From Phycisphaerae bacterium (GTDB lineage Bacteria > Planctomycetota > Phycisphaerae > Sedimentisphaerales > SG8-4): 7,585 nucleotides of DNA. Under the pieces are notes generated by a model, which ran no database searches, had not been told where the DNA came from, and worked only from the letters and a program-made list of their open reading frames with translations. This document shows positions 1-4,747 of the stretch, piece by piece (within the stretch, counting starts at the first letter, position 1; each line of letters starts with the position of its first letter). The translations under genes and the position numbers were made by a program. The stretch covers positions 1 to 7,585 of the forward strand of contig JAUWLI010000139.1 of assembly GCA_030613765.1 (NCBI GenBank). The letters run 5' to 3'.

Positions 1-59
1 TGGCGTTTTGATTAGGGGCGAGGGATTAGGGAGAAACCTTCTAAAAACCACATAAATAA

Positions 60-87
60 TTGCTATTTGAGAAAGGCTTGCTATACT
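60..87 (+). promoter_or_regulatory. Putative sigma70-type promoter for the 203-574 gene
   Basis: TTGCTA (60-65) and TATACT (82-87) are separated by 16 bp, a reasonable -35/-10 pair. Initiation would fall near 94 and give a leader of about 110 nt. That leader holds TTGGGG (97-102) pairing with CCCCAA (136-141) and the direct repeat AAGCAGC inside the loop. No known riboswitch class was recognised. Confidence 0.35.
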
Positions 88-202
88 ATTTTTACGTTGG
101 GGAAGCAGCACGACTAAGCAGCTATAATCGAGAGACCCCAAATTATATTACACTAAGTGGGCAGATGATAAAGTCTATTTCGATCTATCAGGTGAGTGAA
201 AG

Positions 203-574
203 ATGGGAATAGTAAGTTTTTTCAATAAATTGTTTGGAAGAAGAGACAGTATCCTGCCGTGCATTCAAACCCGTGAATGCCCTTACGAATACGAAAAGGA
301 GCCGGAGCGAGATATTGAGGGGATGCCTCAAGTAGAGGGTGACAGAAGAAGTTGTCCGGAATACGGCCATATTTGTCCGGCATTCATGGAAGATTTCGGA
401 CTGACTGTTGAGGAACTGGATATTCGAGCAGCTATTCATTGCGGAGGCTTGATGGATTATTTCATACAGGAAGGCACAGTTACAAAGGATTCGCCGGAGT
501 ACATAGAAGTAATGGAAAAGTATAAAGAAATGAAAGAGAAATACCCAAGGAATAAATATCCACAGTACTATTAG
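203..574 (+). CDS. Small cysteine-containing hypothetical protein
   Basis: A 123-residue protein that I do not recognise. The ATG at 203 is chosen because AGGTGAG (190-196) lies 6 nt upstream, a good ribosome-binding site. There is no convincing signal peptide; the short start MGIVSFFNKLFGRR is a basic amphipathic segment that could touch the membrane surface. Five cysteines are present (residues 20, 26, 51, 58, 80), in the settings CIQTREC and CPEYGHIC, so a bound metal or a disulfide pair is possible but not shown. The C-terminal third (about 95-118) is charged, helical and rich in Lys, Glu and Tyr. The gene appears monocistronic, with its own promoter and a 110-nt leader. It is followed 16 bp later by the remnant at 591-677. 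The codon pattern and SD support a real gene; the function is unknown. Confidence 0.7.
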   Translation: MGIVSFFNKLFGRRDSILPCIQTRECPYEYEKEPERDIEGMPQVEGDRRSCPEYGHICPAFMEDFGLTVEELDIRAAIHCGGLMDYFIQEGTVTKDSPEYIEVMEKYKEMKEKYPRNKYPQYY

Positions 575-590
575 ATATCTTAAATTCTTA

Positions 591-677
591 TACGACCTGG
601 CTCGAAAGATTGAATACGTTGAAATCGCGCACCAGCCGGGTTTCCAGGACGTCTTTGCAGACTGTATGGCGTTTTAG
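591..677 (+). pseudogene. Orphan C-terminal tail of an ASKHA/DUF4445-type ferredoxin activator (remnant)
   Basis: The + frame ending at TAG 675-677 reads 28 residues, including the stretches ARKIEYVEIA and PGFQDVFADCMAF. This closely resembles, from memory, the conserved end of DUF4445 proteins (RACo/RamA-like corrinoid-protein reactivators with a 2Fe-2S and an ASKHA domain), which finish with a pattern like 'kIeYvELa..p.FqeeFv.am.fp'. The frame upstream is open only for a few codons and then runs into the 203-574 gene, so the other roughly 600 residues expected of the family are missing. There is no start codon or RBS. The simplest reading is a gene remnant left after deletion or rearrangement. 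Chance similarity of a 28-residue string cannot be excluded without a search. Confidence 0.4.
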
Positions 678-811
678 AGCAAAAGTGCAACGATTTATTG
701 TTGCGTTTGGGGAAGATGGCGGGGATAATAGCAGAGACATAACAGGCAGGAAACTCACGGCTTTATGAAGGCTGAAAGATGAGCGAAGAAGAGAGAAAAG
801 GAATGGAACTT

Positions 812-841
812 CGTATCTCGTGAAGCGTGAAGCGTATCTCG
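812..841. repeat. Short direct repeat CGTATCTCG ... CGTATCTCG
   Basis: CGTATCTCG occurs at 812-820 and again at 833-841, a 21-bp period. Two tandem GTGAAGC units (820-833) lie between and overlap them. This kind of degenerate tandem word is common in spacers of some planctomycete and deltaproteobacterial genomes; no function is implied. Confidence 0.6.
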
Positions 842-913
842 CATAAGCACGAAATACGAATATCGAAATCCGAAACAAATTCGAATGTTCAAATTTTCAA
901 ATGACCAAAATGG

Positions 914-933
914 ATTCCCGCCTTCGCGGGAAT
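914..933. repeat. REP/dRS3-like palindrome
   Basis: ATTCCCGC (914-921), a CTTC loop (922-925) and GCGGGAAT (926-933) form a perfect 8-bp stem. The following TGACA matches the widespread intergenic repeat 'attcccgc..gcgggaatgaca'. The same core (ATTCCC-N8-GGGAAT) defines dRS3 in Neisseria. It is a dispersed repeat, not a gene terminator, since no T-run follows. Confidence 0.75.
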
Positions 934-1033
934 GACAGGTTTTTCGGTATGCAGTCGCACTCTGCAACACTACATTAACTGCGAAACAGTCTATAGTACT
1001 CAGGCTGGCTGGGGATGCGAGGGACGATTTCGC

Positions 1034-1063
1034 TTGACGGGAACCGGGGTTTTGGCATACAAT
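1034..1063 (+). promoter_or_regulatory. Putative sigma70-type promoter for the 1095-1379 gene
   Basis: TTGACG (1034-1039) and TACAAT (1058-1063) are separated by 18 bp; both boxes match the consensus at 5 of 6 positions. Initiation near 1070 would leave a leader of about 25 nt. Confidence 0.5.
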
Positions 1064-1094
1064 TAACGAGAGAGACTACGGGCTTAACTGCATT

Positions 1095-1379
1095 ATGAAC
1101 CGGAAACAGGAAATTATTCTCTGGGTAGGTTTGATTGTCATTCAGTTAATGATAGTCTTTCCGCCGGTAGGGCGGTTGCAGGGGGATTCTGAAAGTGTTG
1201 GAGGCCCGCCTGATAGCTCTATCGCTACCGGCTGGACACAAAGCTACGGCGTTATCACTCGCGATTATAAAAATATCAGGTTCGTCATGCTTGCTGCGCA
1301 GTTGATTATTGTCGCTGCGGTAACCGGCGGCTTTGTCTACGCCTATCGGATAACGGAGCAACAAGAAGATGGGCACTAA
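1095..1379 (+). CDS. Small two-helix membrane protein, uncharacterised
   Basis: A 94-residue protein with two clear hydrophobic segments (about 7-24 and 62-83). They are separated by a polar loop of roughly 38 residues rich in Gly, Ser and Asp, and followed by a short charged tail. The start 'MNRKQEIILWVGL', the 'FPPVGR' turn after helix 1 and the 'VAAVTGGFVYAYR' second helix resemble a small membrane-protein family I associate with planctomycetes. That is recognition by impression, without a name or function. A good promoter lies at 1034-1063, but there is no real Shine-Dalgarno sequence before the ATG (the upstream bases are GGGCTTAACTGCATT), so initiation is probably weak or of a non-SD type. 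It is convergent with the TRIC-family gene 29 bp away, and no strong terminator is visible between them. Confidence 0.7.
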   Translation: MNRKQEIILWVGLIVIQLMIVFPPVGRLQGDSESVGGPPDSSIATGWTQSYGVITRDYKNIRFVMLAAQLIIVAAVTGGFVYAYRITEQQEDGH

Positions 1380-1408
1380 TAGAATCCAGATGGCAGGCCA
1401 TTAAACAC

Positions 1409-2029
1409 TCAGGCCCCCTTGTTCCGAGTCATTAACGGCAGTGAAATCTTCCATTTGATTGCAGACAGGCGTAAGCCGAGCGTCACGATGATTGATGCGA
1501 TAACAGCCAATTCCCGGACTTGTATTTTAGTAATAGTGAGCGTTAGTACGATTGCGCCGCACAGCGATGCCGTGGCGTAGATTTCTTTGCGCAGGATCAG
1601 CGGAATTTCTCCCGATAACACGTCTCTAATCATACCGCCCACGACACCGGTCATAACTCCCATAACGACGGCAATGCCTGCCGGCATATCCAGAGCAAGG
1701 GCTTTTTCAGTTCCGAGCACCGTGAACACAGCTAATCCGACAGCATCCGCTACGGCCAGTAACATCGGTGGAAGCTTATACAATCGGGCGGTGTAAAACG
1801 TTGCGACCGCAGCCGCTACAGCCACGATAAGGTAGGTTTGGTCTGTTACCCAGAATACGGGACCGGTATCCAGAATCATATCTCGGAGCGTGCCGCCTCC
1901 CAGGGCAGTGACTGCCGCCAACACAACAACGCCGAAAAGATCCATCCGTCTTTTACCTGCGGCCAATGCCCCGCTGATTGCGAAAACGGCAACACCAAAA
2001 ATATCCAAAATATGAAGCAGAATTTGCAT
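1409..2029 (-). CDS. TRIC/UPF0126 family trimeric intracellular cation channel protein
   Basis: A 206-residue inner-membrane protein with about seven hydrophobic segments and the internal duplication typical of the UPF0126 (YadS/YicG, Pfam UPF0126/TRIC) family. The first repeat carries D9-x2-G12, 'AISGALAA' (17-24) and GGGTLRD (44-50). The second carries 'ADAVGLAVFTVLG' (94-106) and GGMIRD (131-136), followed by 'RKEIYATAS' (147-155). The glycine-rich kinks followed by Arg-Asp are the conserved pore-helix features of prokaryotic TRIC homologues, which form trimeric K+/Na+-permeable channels. Full family length is about 200-210 residues, so it is complete. The start at 2029 is forced: an in-frame TGA lies four codons upstream and no earlier ATG exists. 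There is no clear SD. It appears monocistronic, with its own promoter at 2098-2126. The physiological role in bacteria is uncertain. Confidence 0.93.
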   Translation of the reverse strand: MQILLHILDIFGVAVFAISGALAAGKRRMDLFGVVVLAAVTALGGGTLRDMILDTGPVFWVTDQTYLIVAVAAAVATFYTARLYKLPPMLLAVADAVGLAVFTVLGTEKALALDMPAGIAVVMGVMTGVVGGMIRDVLSGEIPLILRKEIYATASLCGAIVLTLTITKIQVRELAVIASIIVTLGLRLSAIKWKISLPLMTRNKGA

Positions 2030-2097
2030 TTTGTGGTTTTTTCAATCCAATGGTCGCGCAACAGCGGCGTGTCGAAGCCGCCTATCGAAACACATAT

Positions 2098-2126
2098 ACT
2101 ATCCGCAAAACCAAAACGCTCGTCAA
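2098..2126 (-). promoter_or_regulatory. Putative promoter of the TRIC-family gene
   Basis: On the minus strand TTGACG (2121-2126) and GATAGT (2098-2103) are 17 bp apart. The leader of about 60 nt contains a hairpin: AGCGGC (2063-2068) pairs with GCCGCC (2077-2082), with one G-U pair in the transcript. Confidence 0.45.
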
Positions 2127-2150
2127 TAGAATAATACCAATCTCAGCGTA

Positions 2151-2188
2151 TAGGGGAATTTCCTACAACAATTAAGGCAATTCCCCTA
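2151..2188. repeat. Inverted repeat TAGGGGAATT / AATTCCCCTA
   Basis: A perfect 10-bp inverted repeat: arms 2151-2160 and 2179-2188 with an 18-bp loop. The related element at 4604-4622 has the same arm core AGGGG/CCCCT but a 3-nt loop. In both copies the right arm continues CCCCTA(C/T)GACAA plus an A-rich tract. It marks the left end of the duplicated spacer module. Confidence 0.75.
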
Positions 2189-2200
2189 CGACAAAAAAAG

Positions 2201-2247
2201 GTTTAGACCCGATTTACAAAGATTCGCTTTCTATTTATACTTAAATA
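2201..2247. repeat. Duplicated spacer module, copy 1 core
   Basis: This 47-bp segment aligns without gaps to 4657-4703 at 38 of 47 positions; the longest shared block is GACCCGATTTACAA. A further box at 2341-2366 matches 4724-4749 at 20 of 26 positions and ends in the identical GGCTTTCTTGTT. Both copies are in the same orientation. In both, a promoter begins directly at the end of the final box. Confidence 0.7.
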
Positions 2248-2270
2248 ATCAGTTATAGGCAGAGCTGTCG

Positions 2271-2293
2271 GCCTTGCTTGCGAGGCGTTTTTT
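2271..2293 (+). terminator. Terminator-like hairpin inside module copy 1
   Basis: GCCTTG (2271-2276), loop CTTG and CGAGGC (2281-2286) form a 6-bp stem with one G-U pair, followed by G and six T. No plus-strand gene lies upstream. The hairpin sits in about 60 bp that copy 2 of the module lacks, so it may shield sRNA copy A from read-through or be incidental. Confidence 0.35.
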
Positions 2294-2364
2294 GGCAGCC
2301 GCGGTGGTACCATTTACAGAGACTAAAGCAACAGAGTAGAGTGTGCCGTATATTGGCTTTCTTG

Positions 2365-2392
2365 TTTATTTGTGAACAATTTATAGTAAAAT
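2365..2392 (+). promoter_or_regulatory. Promoter of sRNA copy A
   Basis: TTTATT (2365-2370), a 16-bp spacer and TAAAAT (2387-2392). The spacer shares 12 of 16 bases with that of copy B, including GAACAATT, and the spacing is identical. Conservation of the promoter together with the downstream hairpin supports it more than the match to consensus does. Confidence 0.5.
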
Positions 2393-2398
2393 AATAGA

Positions 2399-2497
2399 AC
2401 ATTTTCGAGCATCTTTGTATATAATAATAGAAGCATACTTACAGGGTTGGGTTTATCTCGCTTTCTCCTCTCCCTCCGCGCCCAACCCTGTTTTTTT
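2399..2497 (+). ncRNA. Putative small RNA, copy A (pyrimidine-loop hairpin)
   Basis: Predicted transcript of about 99 nt. The first 43 nt or so are A/U-rich and unstructured. A hairpin follows: CAGGGTTGGG (2442-2451) pairs with CCCAACCCTG (2481-2490), extendable by A2441-T2491, and a run of seven T (2491-2497) follows, as in an intrinsic terminator. The 29-nt loop is unusually long. Within it CGC (2459-2461) can pair with GCG (2478-2480), which would present TTTCTCCTCTCCCTCC (2462-2477), a pure pyrimidine tract complementary to Shine-Dalgarno sequences. C/U-rich loops of this kind are known to act as antisense seeds in other bacterial sRNAs. The loop is identical in copy B except for its last base. 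The upstream gene is on the opposite strand, so this is not simply a gene terminator. Expression and targets are unproven. Confidence 0.55.
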
Positions 2498-2575
2498 ATG
2501 CGCGGATATTCACTCGTTGTAGTTTTACATCTGAAATGGGGGCGATTTACGGAAGATGGCATCGCGGATTTTGCC

Positions 2576-2902
2576 CTATACACCGATCCCGATGAGGCAG
2601 AAACTCCAAAGCCAATAGATAACGAGTGCGATGTGGGCCGCGACGAAAGTGAGAGTGCGGCGCAGGCGAAAGGCTAATAAGCACAGCCCAATTGCCAGGG
2701 CGGTAATAATCAGGGAAACCAAAGCCATGTCAAGATCGCGCTTCGCGAGGAAGTGGAAGCCATAGTAGGGGGGTGCGGTAGGGGCCAGCCAAATCACCAT
2801 TGCCCTGGCGTGGGAAAGGCCCATCCAGCAAAGAAGAGAAAGCGCCCACAGCAGTGAGAAGTTCACAGCCAGACTAATAATGATAGCTCGTCTGGTAATC
2901 AT
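2576..2902 (-). CDS. Small membrane protein, third gene of minus-strand operon
   Basis: A 108-residue protein that I do not recognise. It has three strongly hydrophobic segments (about 6-27, 57-80 and 84-106) and a partly hydrophobic loop (31-50) containing the sequence APTAPPYYGFHF. A basic RRT turn at 81-83 separates the last two helices. The start at 2902 is supported by AAAGG 6 nt upstream; this RBS touches the stop codon of the preceding gene, leaving a 9-bp gap, so translational coupling is likely. It is the last gene of the operon read 3713 to 2576. No clear intrinsic terminator is visible downstream on the minus strand. It probably works in the inner membrane with the gene before it; nothing indicates a substrate. 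Confidence 0.72.
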   Translation of the reverse strand: MITRRAIIISLAVNFSLLWALSLLCWMGLSHARAMVIWLAPTAPPYYGFHFLAKRDLDMALVSLIITALAIGLCLLAFRLRRTLTFVAAHIALVIYWLWSFCLIGIGV

Positions 2903-2911
2903 AATCGGCCT

Positions 2912-3214
2912 TTACTTTCCACGAAGCCGCTTGATACCGCCGAACAAGACCAACACGAAAACACCCCATATAAGACTGTTAAAGAGGTAAGTCGGGATTT
3001 GAATCACCCACGACCAATACTCACTTAAGTCTGTTACAATAAAAGGCGTAAGAACCGGCACAGCCAATACAAAGGCCAGACCATGGGCACACTTTTCCCA
3101 TAGGGCTGTATGAACATCCGGATTGAAGTTGAACCAGTAGTACTGAAGCAAAACCACAGTCAAAAGGAAATGTAAAGGCACGAACAAGAACAGAAAAATC
3201 ATCTTATTTTTCAT
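2912..3214 (-). CDS. Small membrane protein, second gene of minus-strand operon
   Basis: A 100-residue protein with three hydrophobic segments (about 5-25, 43-61 and 75-93) and a short positively charged tail (IKRLRGK), consistent with a cytoplasmic C-terminus. The loop between helices 1 and 2 holds aromatic and acidic residues (QYYWFNFNPDVH). The start is fixed by GAGGGAG (complement of 3221-3227) 6 nt before the ATG. That SD is a 7-base perfect complement of CTCCCTC in the loop of both putative sRNAs (2470-2476 and 4429-4435). It lies 52 bp downstream of the lipoprotein gene and 9 bp upstream of the third gene. I do not recognise the family; an accessory or sensor membrane subunit is only a guess. 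Confidence 0.75.
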   Translation of the reverse strand: MKNKMIFLFLFVPLHFLLTVVLLQYYWFNFNPDVHTALWEKCAHGLAFVLAVPVLTPFIVTDLSEYWSWVIQIPTYLFNSLIWGVFVLVLFGGIKRLRGK

Positions 3215-3266
3215 TTATAGCTCCCTCAGTTAAAATCCGGCGACTCGTTGTTCGTCCCACGCTATG

Positions 3267-3713
3267 TCAGTTCCCGGAAACAATGTAATACCTAAGCCCC
3301 CTCGAAGTTTGGAGGTTGCCCATTCCCATCGTCAAGTTGTATGAGCCGTGTTCTTTGAAGTATCCTTCTTCGGCGTATGGCACACCTGATCCTACTTCGT
3401 TGGCTTTGCCGAAAACATACTTTACATCCGGATCATCTTTGCATATCTCAGGCCAGTTACAGGAGCCGGAACTCGGCCAGAGGATTTCCATTTCGTTGTA
3501 GTCTTTGGCTCGCCTGGCTTCCCAAAACGCCTCGCACACCGCTTCCGGTGAAGCCGGCCATTGCTGGCGCGTTGCTATGACATTTATAGCCTCAGCATGG
3601 GCCGCTTCCCGTGCATTCACTCCCGCACGCTTGCCGCATGATGGTAACAGTAAGAAGCTGACGAGACAAAAAAGAATGACAAGCTCTTTTGCATTATGCC
3701 TTACACTAATCAT
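3267..3713 (-). CDS. Putative lipoprotein with NTF2-like look, first gene of minus-strand operon
   Basis: A 148-residue exported protein. Basic N-terminus (1-9), hydrophobic core (11-23) and a lipobox-like LPSC with Cys26 as the probable lipidated residue; Pro at -2 is unusual, so cleavage by signal peptidase II is likely but not certain. After a polar linker, residues 53-80 (PASPEAVCEAFWEARRAKDY to LWP) resemble the first helices of NTF2/SnoaL-type domains. The end (VPYAEEGYFKEHGSYNLTMG to RYYIVSGN) reminds me of a planctomycete-specific lipoprotein group. Cys85 and Cys91 may form a disulfide. The start is decided by a perfect AAGGAGGT (complement of 3722-3729). A promoter at 3816-3844 gives a leader of about 96 nt. 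The two following membrane genes are close enough to be cotranscribed, so this may be the periplasmic partner of a membrane pair. The function is unknown. Confidence 0.75.
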   Translation of the reverse strand: MISVRHNAKELVILFCLVSFLLLPSCGKRAGVNAREAAHAEAINVIATRQQWPASPEAVCEAFWEARRAKDYNEMEILWPSSGSCNWPEICKDDPDVKYVFGKANEVGSGVPYAEEGYFKEHGSYNLTMGMGNLQTSRGLRYYIVSGN

Positions 3714-3760
3714 ATTTTGCTACCTCCTTATTTTCCATCAGTTTCTAACATTCGAAATCA

Positions 3761-3785
3761 ATGGTGCTGAGCCTGTCGAAGCGCG
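3761..3785. repeat. Dispersed intergenic word GGTGCTGAGCCTGTCGAAGC
   Basis: The string GCTGAGCCTGTCGAAGC lies within the leader of the operon. It matches a short repeat (TGAGC.TGTCGAA, with its complement TTCGACA.GCTCA) found many times in spacers of diverse environmental bacteria. It is recognised from memory; only one copy is in this window. Confidence 0.5.
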
Positions 3786-3815
3786 AGTCGAATGGGCTGG
3801 TTTGATTTGTAAGCT

Positions 3816-3844
3816 ATTGTATATGCCCTGGATCGGAAAGTAAA
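3816..3844 (-). promoter_or_regulatory. Putative promoter of the 3713-2576 operon
   Basis: On the minus strand TTTACT (3839-3844) and TACAAT (3816-3821) are 17 bp apart; the -10 matches at 5 of 6 positions. The start would be near 3809. The promoter partly abuts the 3' side of the broken gene, which ends at 3861. Confidence 0.4.
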
Positions 3845-3860
3845 GCCTGAAGAAGAAAAA

Positions 3861-4065
3861 CTATTCCTTGAACCAGAACACGTAAAACGGCTTTATCGAG
3901 CATATTATCAGCAATACCACGAACCACCAGATGCTGATATCCATTATTTCGGGTATCAGCTTTGCTATGAATAAGCACAAAGAACCCCGCAGCCCCCTGG
4001 GCAAGTTTGACGTCGAAAATATCAAGTCTTCTCACTCGCAGAGTCATTTCTTCAAAAAGTCCCAT
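3861..4065 (-). pseudogene. Two-helix membrane protein gene interrupted by a +1 frameshift
   Basis: Reading from ATG 4065 gives MGLFEEMTLRVRRLDIFDVK and then AQGAAGFFVL, after which the frame yields polar nonsense. Skipping one base at about 3972 restores a hydrophobic frame (FIAKLIPEIMDISIWWFVV, then LLIICSIKPFYVFWFKE) that ends at TAG 3861-3863. The restored product is about 67 residues with two helices (about 22-38 and 43-63). It resembles, by impression, a small planctomycete membrane family with a 'MG..eel...vk..d..D' start. The RBS AAGGAG sits 9 nt before ATG 4065, which favours it over the upstream in-frame ATG codons at 4071 and 4104. The length 3861-4065 is 68 codons plus one base, consistent with a single inserted base. 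This could be true decay, a sequencing or assembly error in an A/T-rich stretch, or less likely programmed shifting at CTT-A. Confidence 0.65.
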
Positions 4066-4323
4066 TTTCATAATCTCCTTTACATAATGATTATTTACCT
4101 TCATTTACTCTATTAGTCTGAATATCGGCCCAGATGGTTCATTTTTAGCTAAAATTGATTCTCAGGCCATCCCTGAATTTCGAGTCTCAGGAATAATCCG
4201 GGCCAAAAGCGGCAATCTCCGCCCTGGAGTTGCTCTTCGAGATACGCTTGGCGAGCAGTGAATTTGCTGCCGGTTCGAACCGCAGTGAGTTGAAAAAAAT
4301 TTTATATTTTTCGTATTTTTATC

Positions 4324-4351
4324 TTTACTTACGAACAATTCATGGTATAAT
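4324..4351 (+). promoter_or_regulatory. Promoter of sRNA copy B
   Basis: TTTACT (4324-4329), a 16-bp spacer and a perfect TATAAT (4346-4351). The same architecture and the GAACAATT spacer core occur before copy A. The A/T-rich tract just upstream (4287-4323) could act as an UP element. Confidence 0.6.
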
Positions 4352-4357
4352 GAAATA

Positions 4358-4457
4358 TAACATTAGGAGAAGTTGGTATACTTTTTTGGAAGTCATTTTG
4401 CAGGGTTGGGTTTATCTCGCTTTCTCCTCTCCCTCCGCACCCAGCCCTGTTTTTTTT
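4358..4457 (+). ncRNA. Putative small RNA, copy B (pyrimidine-loop hairpin)
   Basis: A paralogue of copy A, about 100 nt long. The leader (4358-4400) aligns only loosely with A, sharing ACATT, a TTG-TATA word and GAAG-CAT. The hairpin CAGGGTTGGG (4401-4410) / CCCAGCCCTG (4440-4449) keeps the same stem: the A-to-G change relative to copy A leaves a G-U pair, so pairing is preserved. The 29-nt loop (4411-4439) is identical except for its last base, and eight T (4450-4457) follow. Similarity continues for ATGCGC past the T-run. The pyrimidine tract is at 4421-4436. The nearest upstream gene is on the minus strand, so a free-standing RNA is more likely than a terminator of a missing gene. A weak frame (QGWVYLAFSSPSAP...) runs through the hairpin, but copy A has no start codon for it. 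Confidence 0.58.
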
Positions 4458-4463
4458 ATGCGC

Positions 4464-4500
4464 AAACTCACCAATCCACCAATTCTCTAACCTGCTAATA
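4464..4500. repeat. Degenerate low-complexity tract (GATTGGTGAG/TTAGAG words, minus orientation)
   Basis: The complement reads TTAGAGAATTGGTGGATTGG, the same word family as 5479-5521 (plus orientation) and 10-30 (GATTAGG twice). These short G/A/T tracts are typical degenerate spacer repeats; no function is seen. Confidence 0.45.
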
Positions 4501-4603
4501 ATTTCAAACAACAATAGCAAATTGCCCACAAGAGTTAACATTTAGCCAGCTTCGCTGAGATCAACCGGCGAGATACGAATGATGACTCCTTAAGGGCCCA
4601 GGC

Positions 4604-4622
4604 CATAGGGGATTCCCCTATG
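4604..4622. repeat. Palindrome CATAGGGG-ATT-CCCCTATG
   Basis: A perfect 8-bp stem (4604-4611 / 4615-4622) with a 3-nt loop. It is homologous to the inverted repeat at 2151-2188 and marks the left end of module copy 2. Confidence 0.75.
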
Positions 4623-4656
4623 ACAATAAAAGCAACTTACCTGATGATAAAAACAG

Positions 4657-4703
4657 GTTCTGACCCGATTTACAAGAATTCGTTTTCTGTTTACTATTAA
4701 ATA
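4657..4703. repeat. Duplicated spacer module, copy 2 core
   Basis: Matches 2201-2247 without gaps at 38 of 47 positions. The distal box 4724-4749 ends in GGCTTTCTTGTT, exactly as in copy 1, and runs into the -35 of the 4806 gene's promoter. Copy 2 lacks about 60 bp that copy 1 carries between core and distal box. Confidence 0.7.
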
Positions 4704-4747
4704 CCAGTAAAAGAGTGAATTGAGCGTGCCGGCAACGGGCTTTCTTG

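Larger units (their letters stand above)
678..1033. other. Non-coding spacer with several repeat tracts
   Basis: About 350 bases with no supportable gene. From left to right it holds a hairpin at 687-704 (GCAACGA paired with TTGTTGC around TTTA, one G-U pair), a short direct repeat (812-841), a stretch rich in TTCGAA/AAATC-type words (855-910), and a perfect REP-like palindrome (914-933). Minus-strand open frames here translate the repeats into low-information protein and are not genes. Confidence 0.6.
2030..2575. other. Gene-free spacer carrying promoter, repeat module and sRNA copy A
   Basis: About 545 bases without a protein gene. In order it holds the TRIC promoter and leader (2030-2126), the left copy of a duplicated spacer module (2151-2366) with an internal terminator-like hairpin (2271-2293), the promoter (2365-2392) and body (about 2399-2497) of sRNA copy A, and about 75 bases (2501-2575) in which nothing was recognised. 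Confidence 0.6.

Noticed and set aside
588..878. Minus-strand open frame of 96 residues
   Set aside because: It overlaps repeats and runs antisense to the DUF4445-like remnant; no RBS, and composition is atypical.
755..970. Minus-strand open frame of 71 residues reading CHSREGGNPFWSF...
   Set aside because: It is the translation of the REP-like palindrome and neighbouring spacer repeats, a well-known false-gene signature; no RBS.
2447..2677. Plus-strand frame through sRNA copy A into the end of the membrane gene
   Set aside because: Its first codons are the hairpin and the rest is antisense to a supported gene.
3505..3843. Plus-strand frame of 112 residues
   Set aside because: Antisense shadow of the lipoprotein gene, with no RBS.
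3969..3976. Programmed +1 frameshift at CTT-ATT
   Set aside because: Superficially like the yeast Ty1 CTT-AGG site, but without the stop codon or stimulatory SD seen at bacterial prfB. Mutation or base-call error is simpler.
4270..4285. GGTTCGAACC resembling a tRNA T-arm
   Set aside because: No acceptor stem, anticodon arm or D-arm can be folded around it.
4350..4490. Peptide frame QGWVYLAFSSPSAP through the copy B hairpin
   Set aside because: The same frame in copy A has no ATG or GTG after an in-frame stop at 2373-2375, and the sequence pattern fits a conserved RNA hairpin rather than codons. The ATG in copy B overlaps the -10 box.
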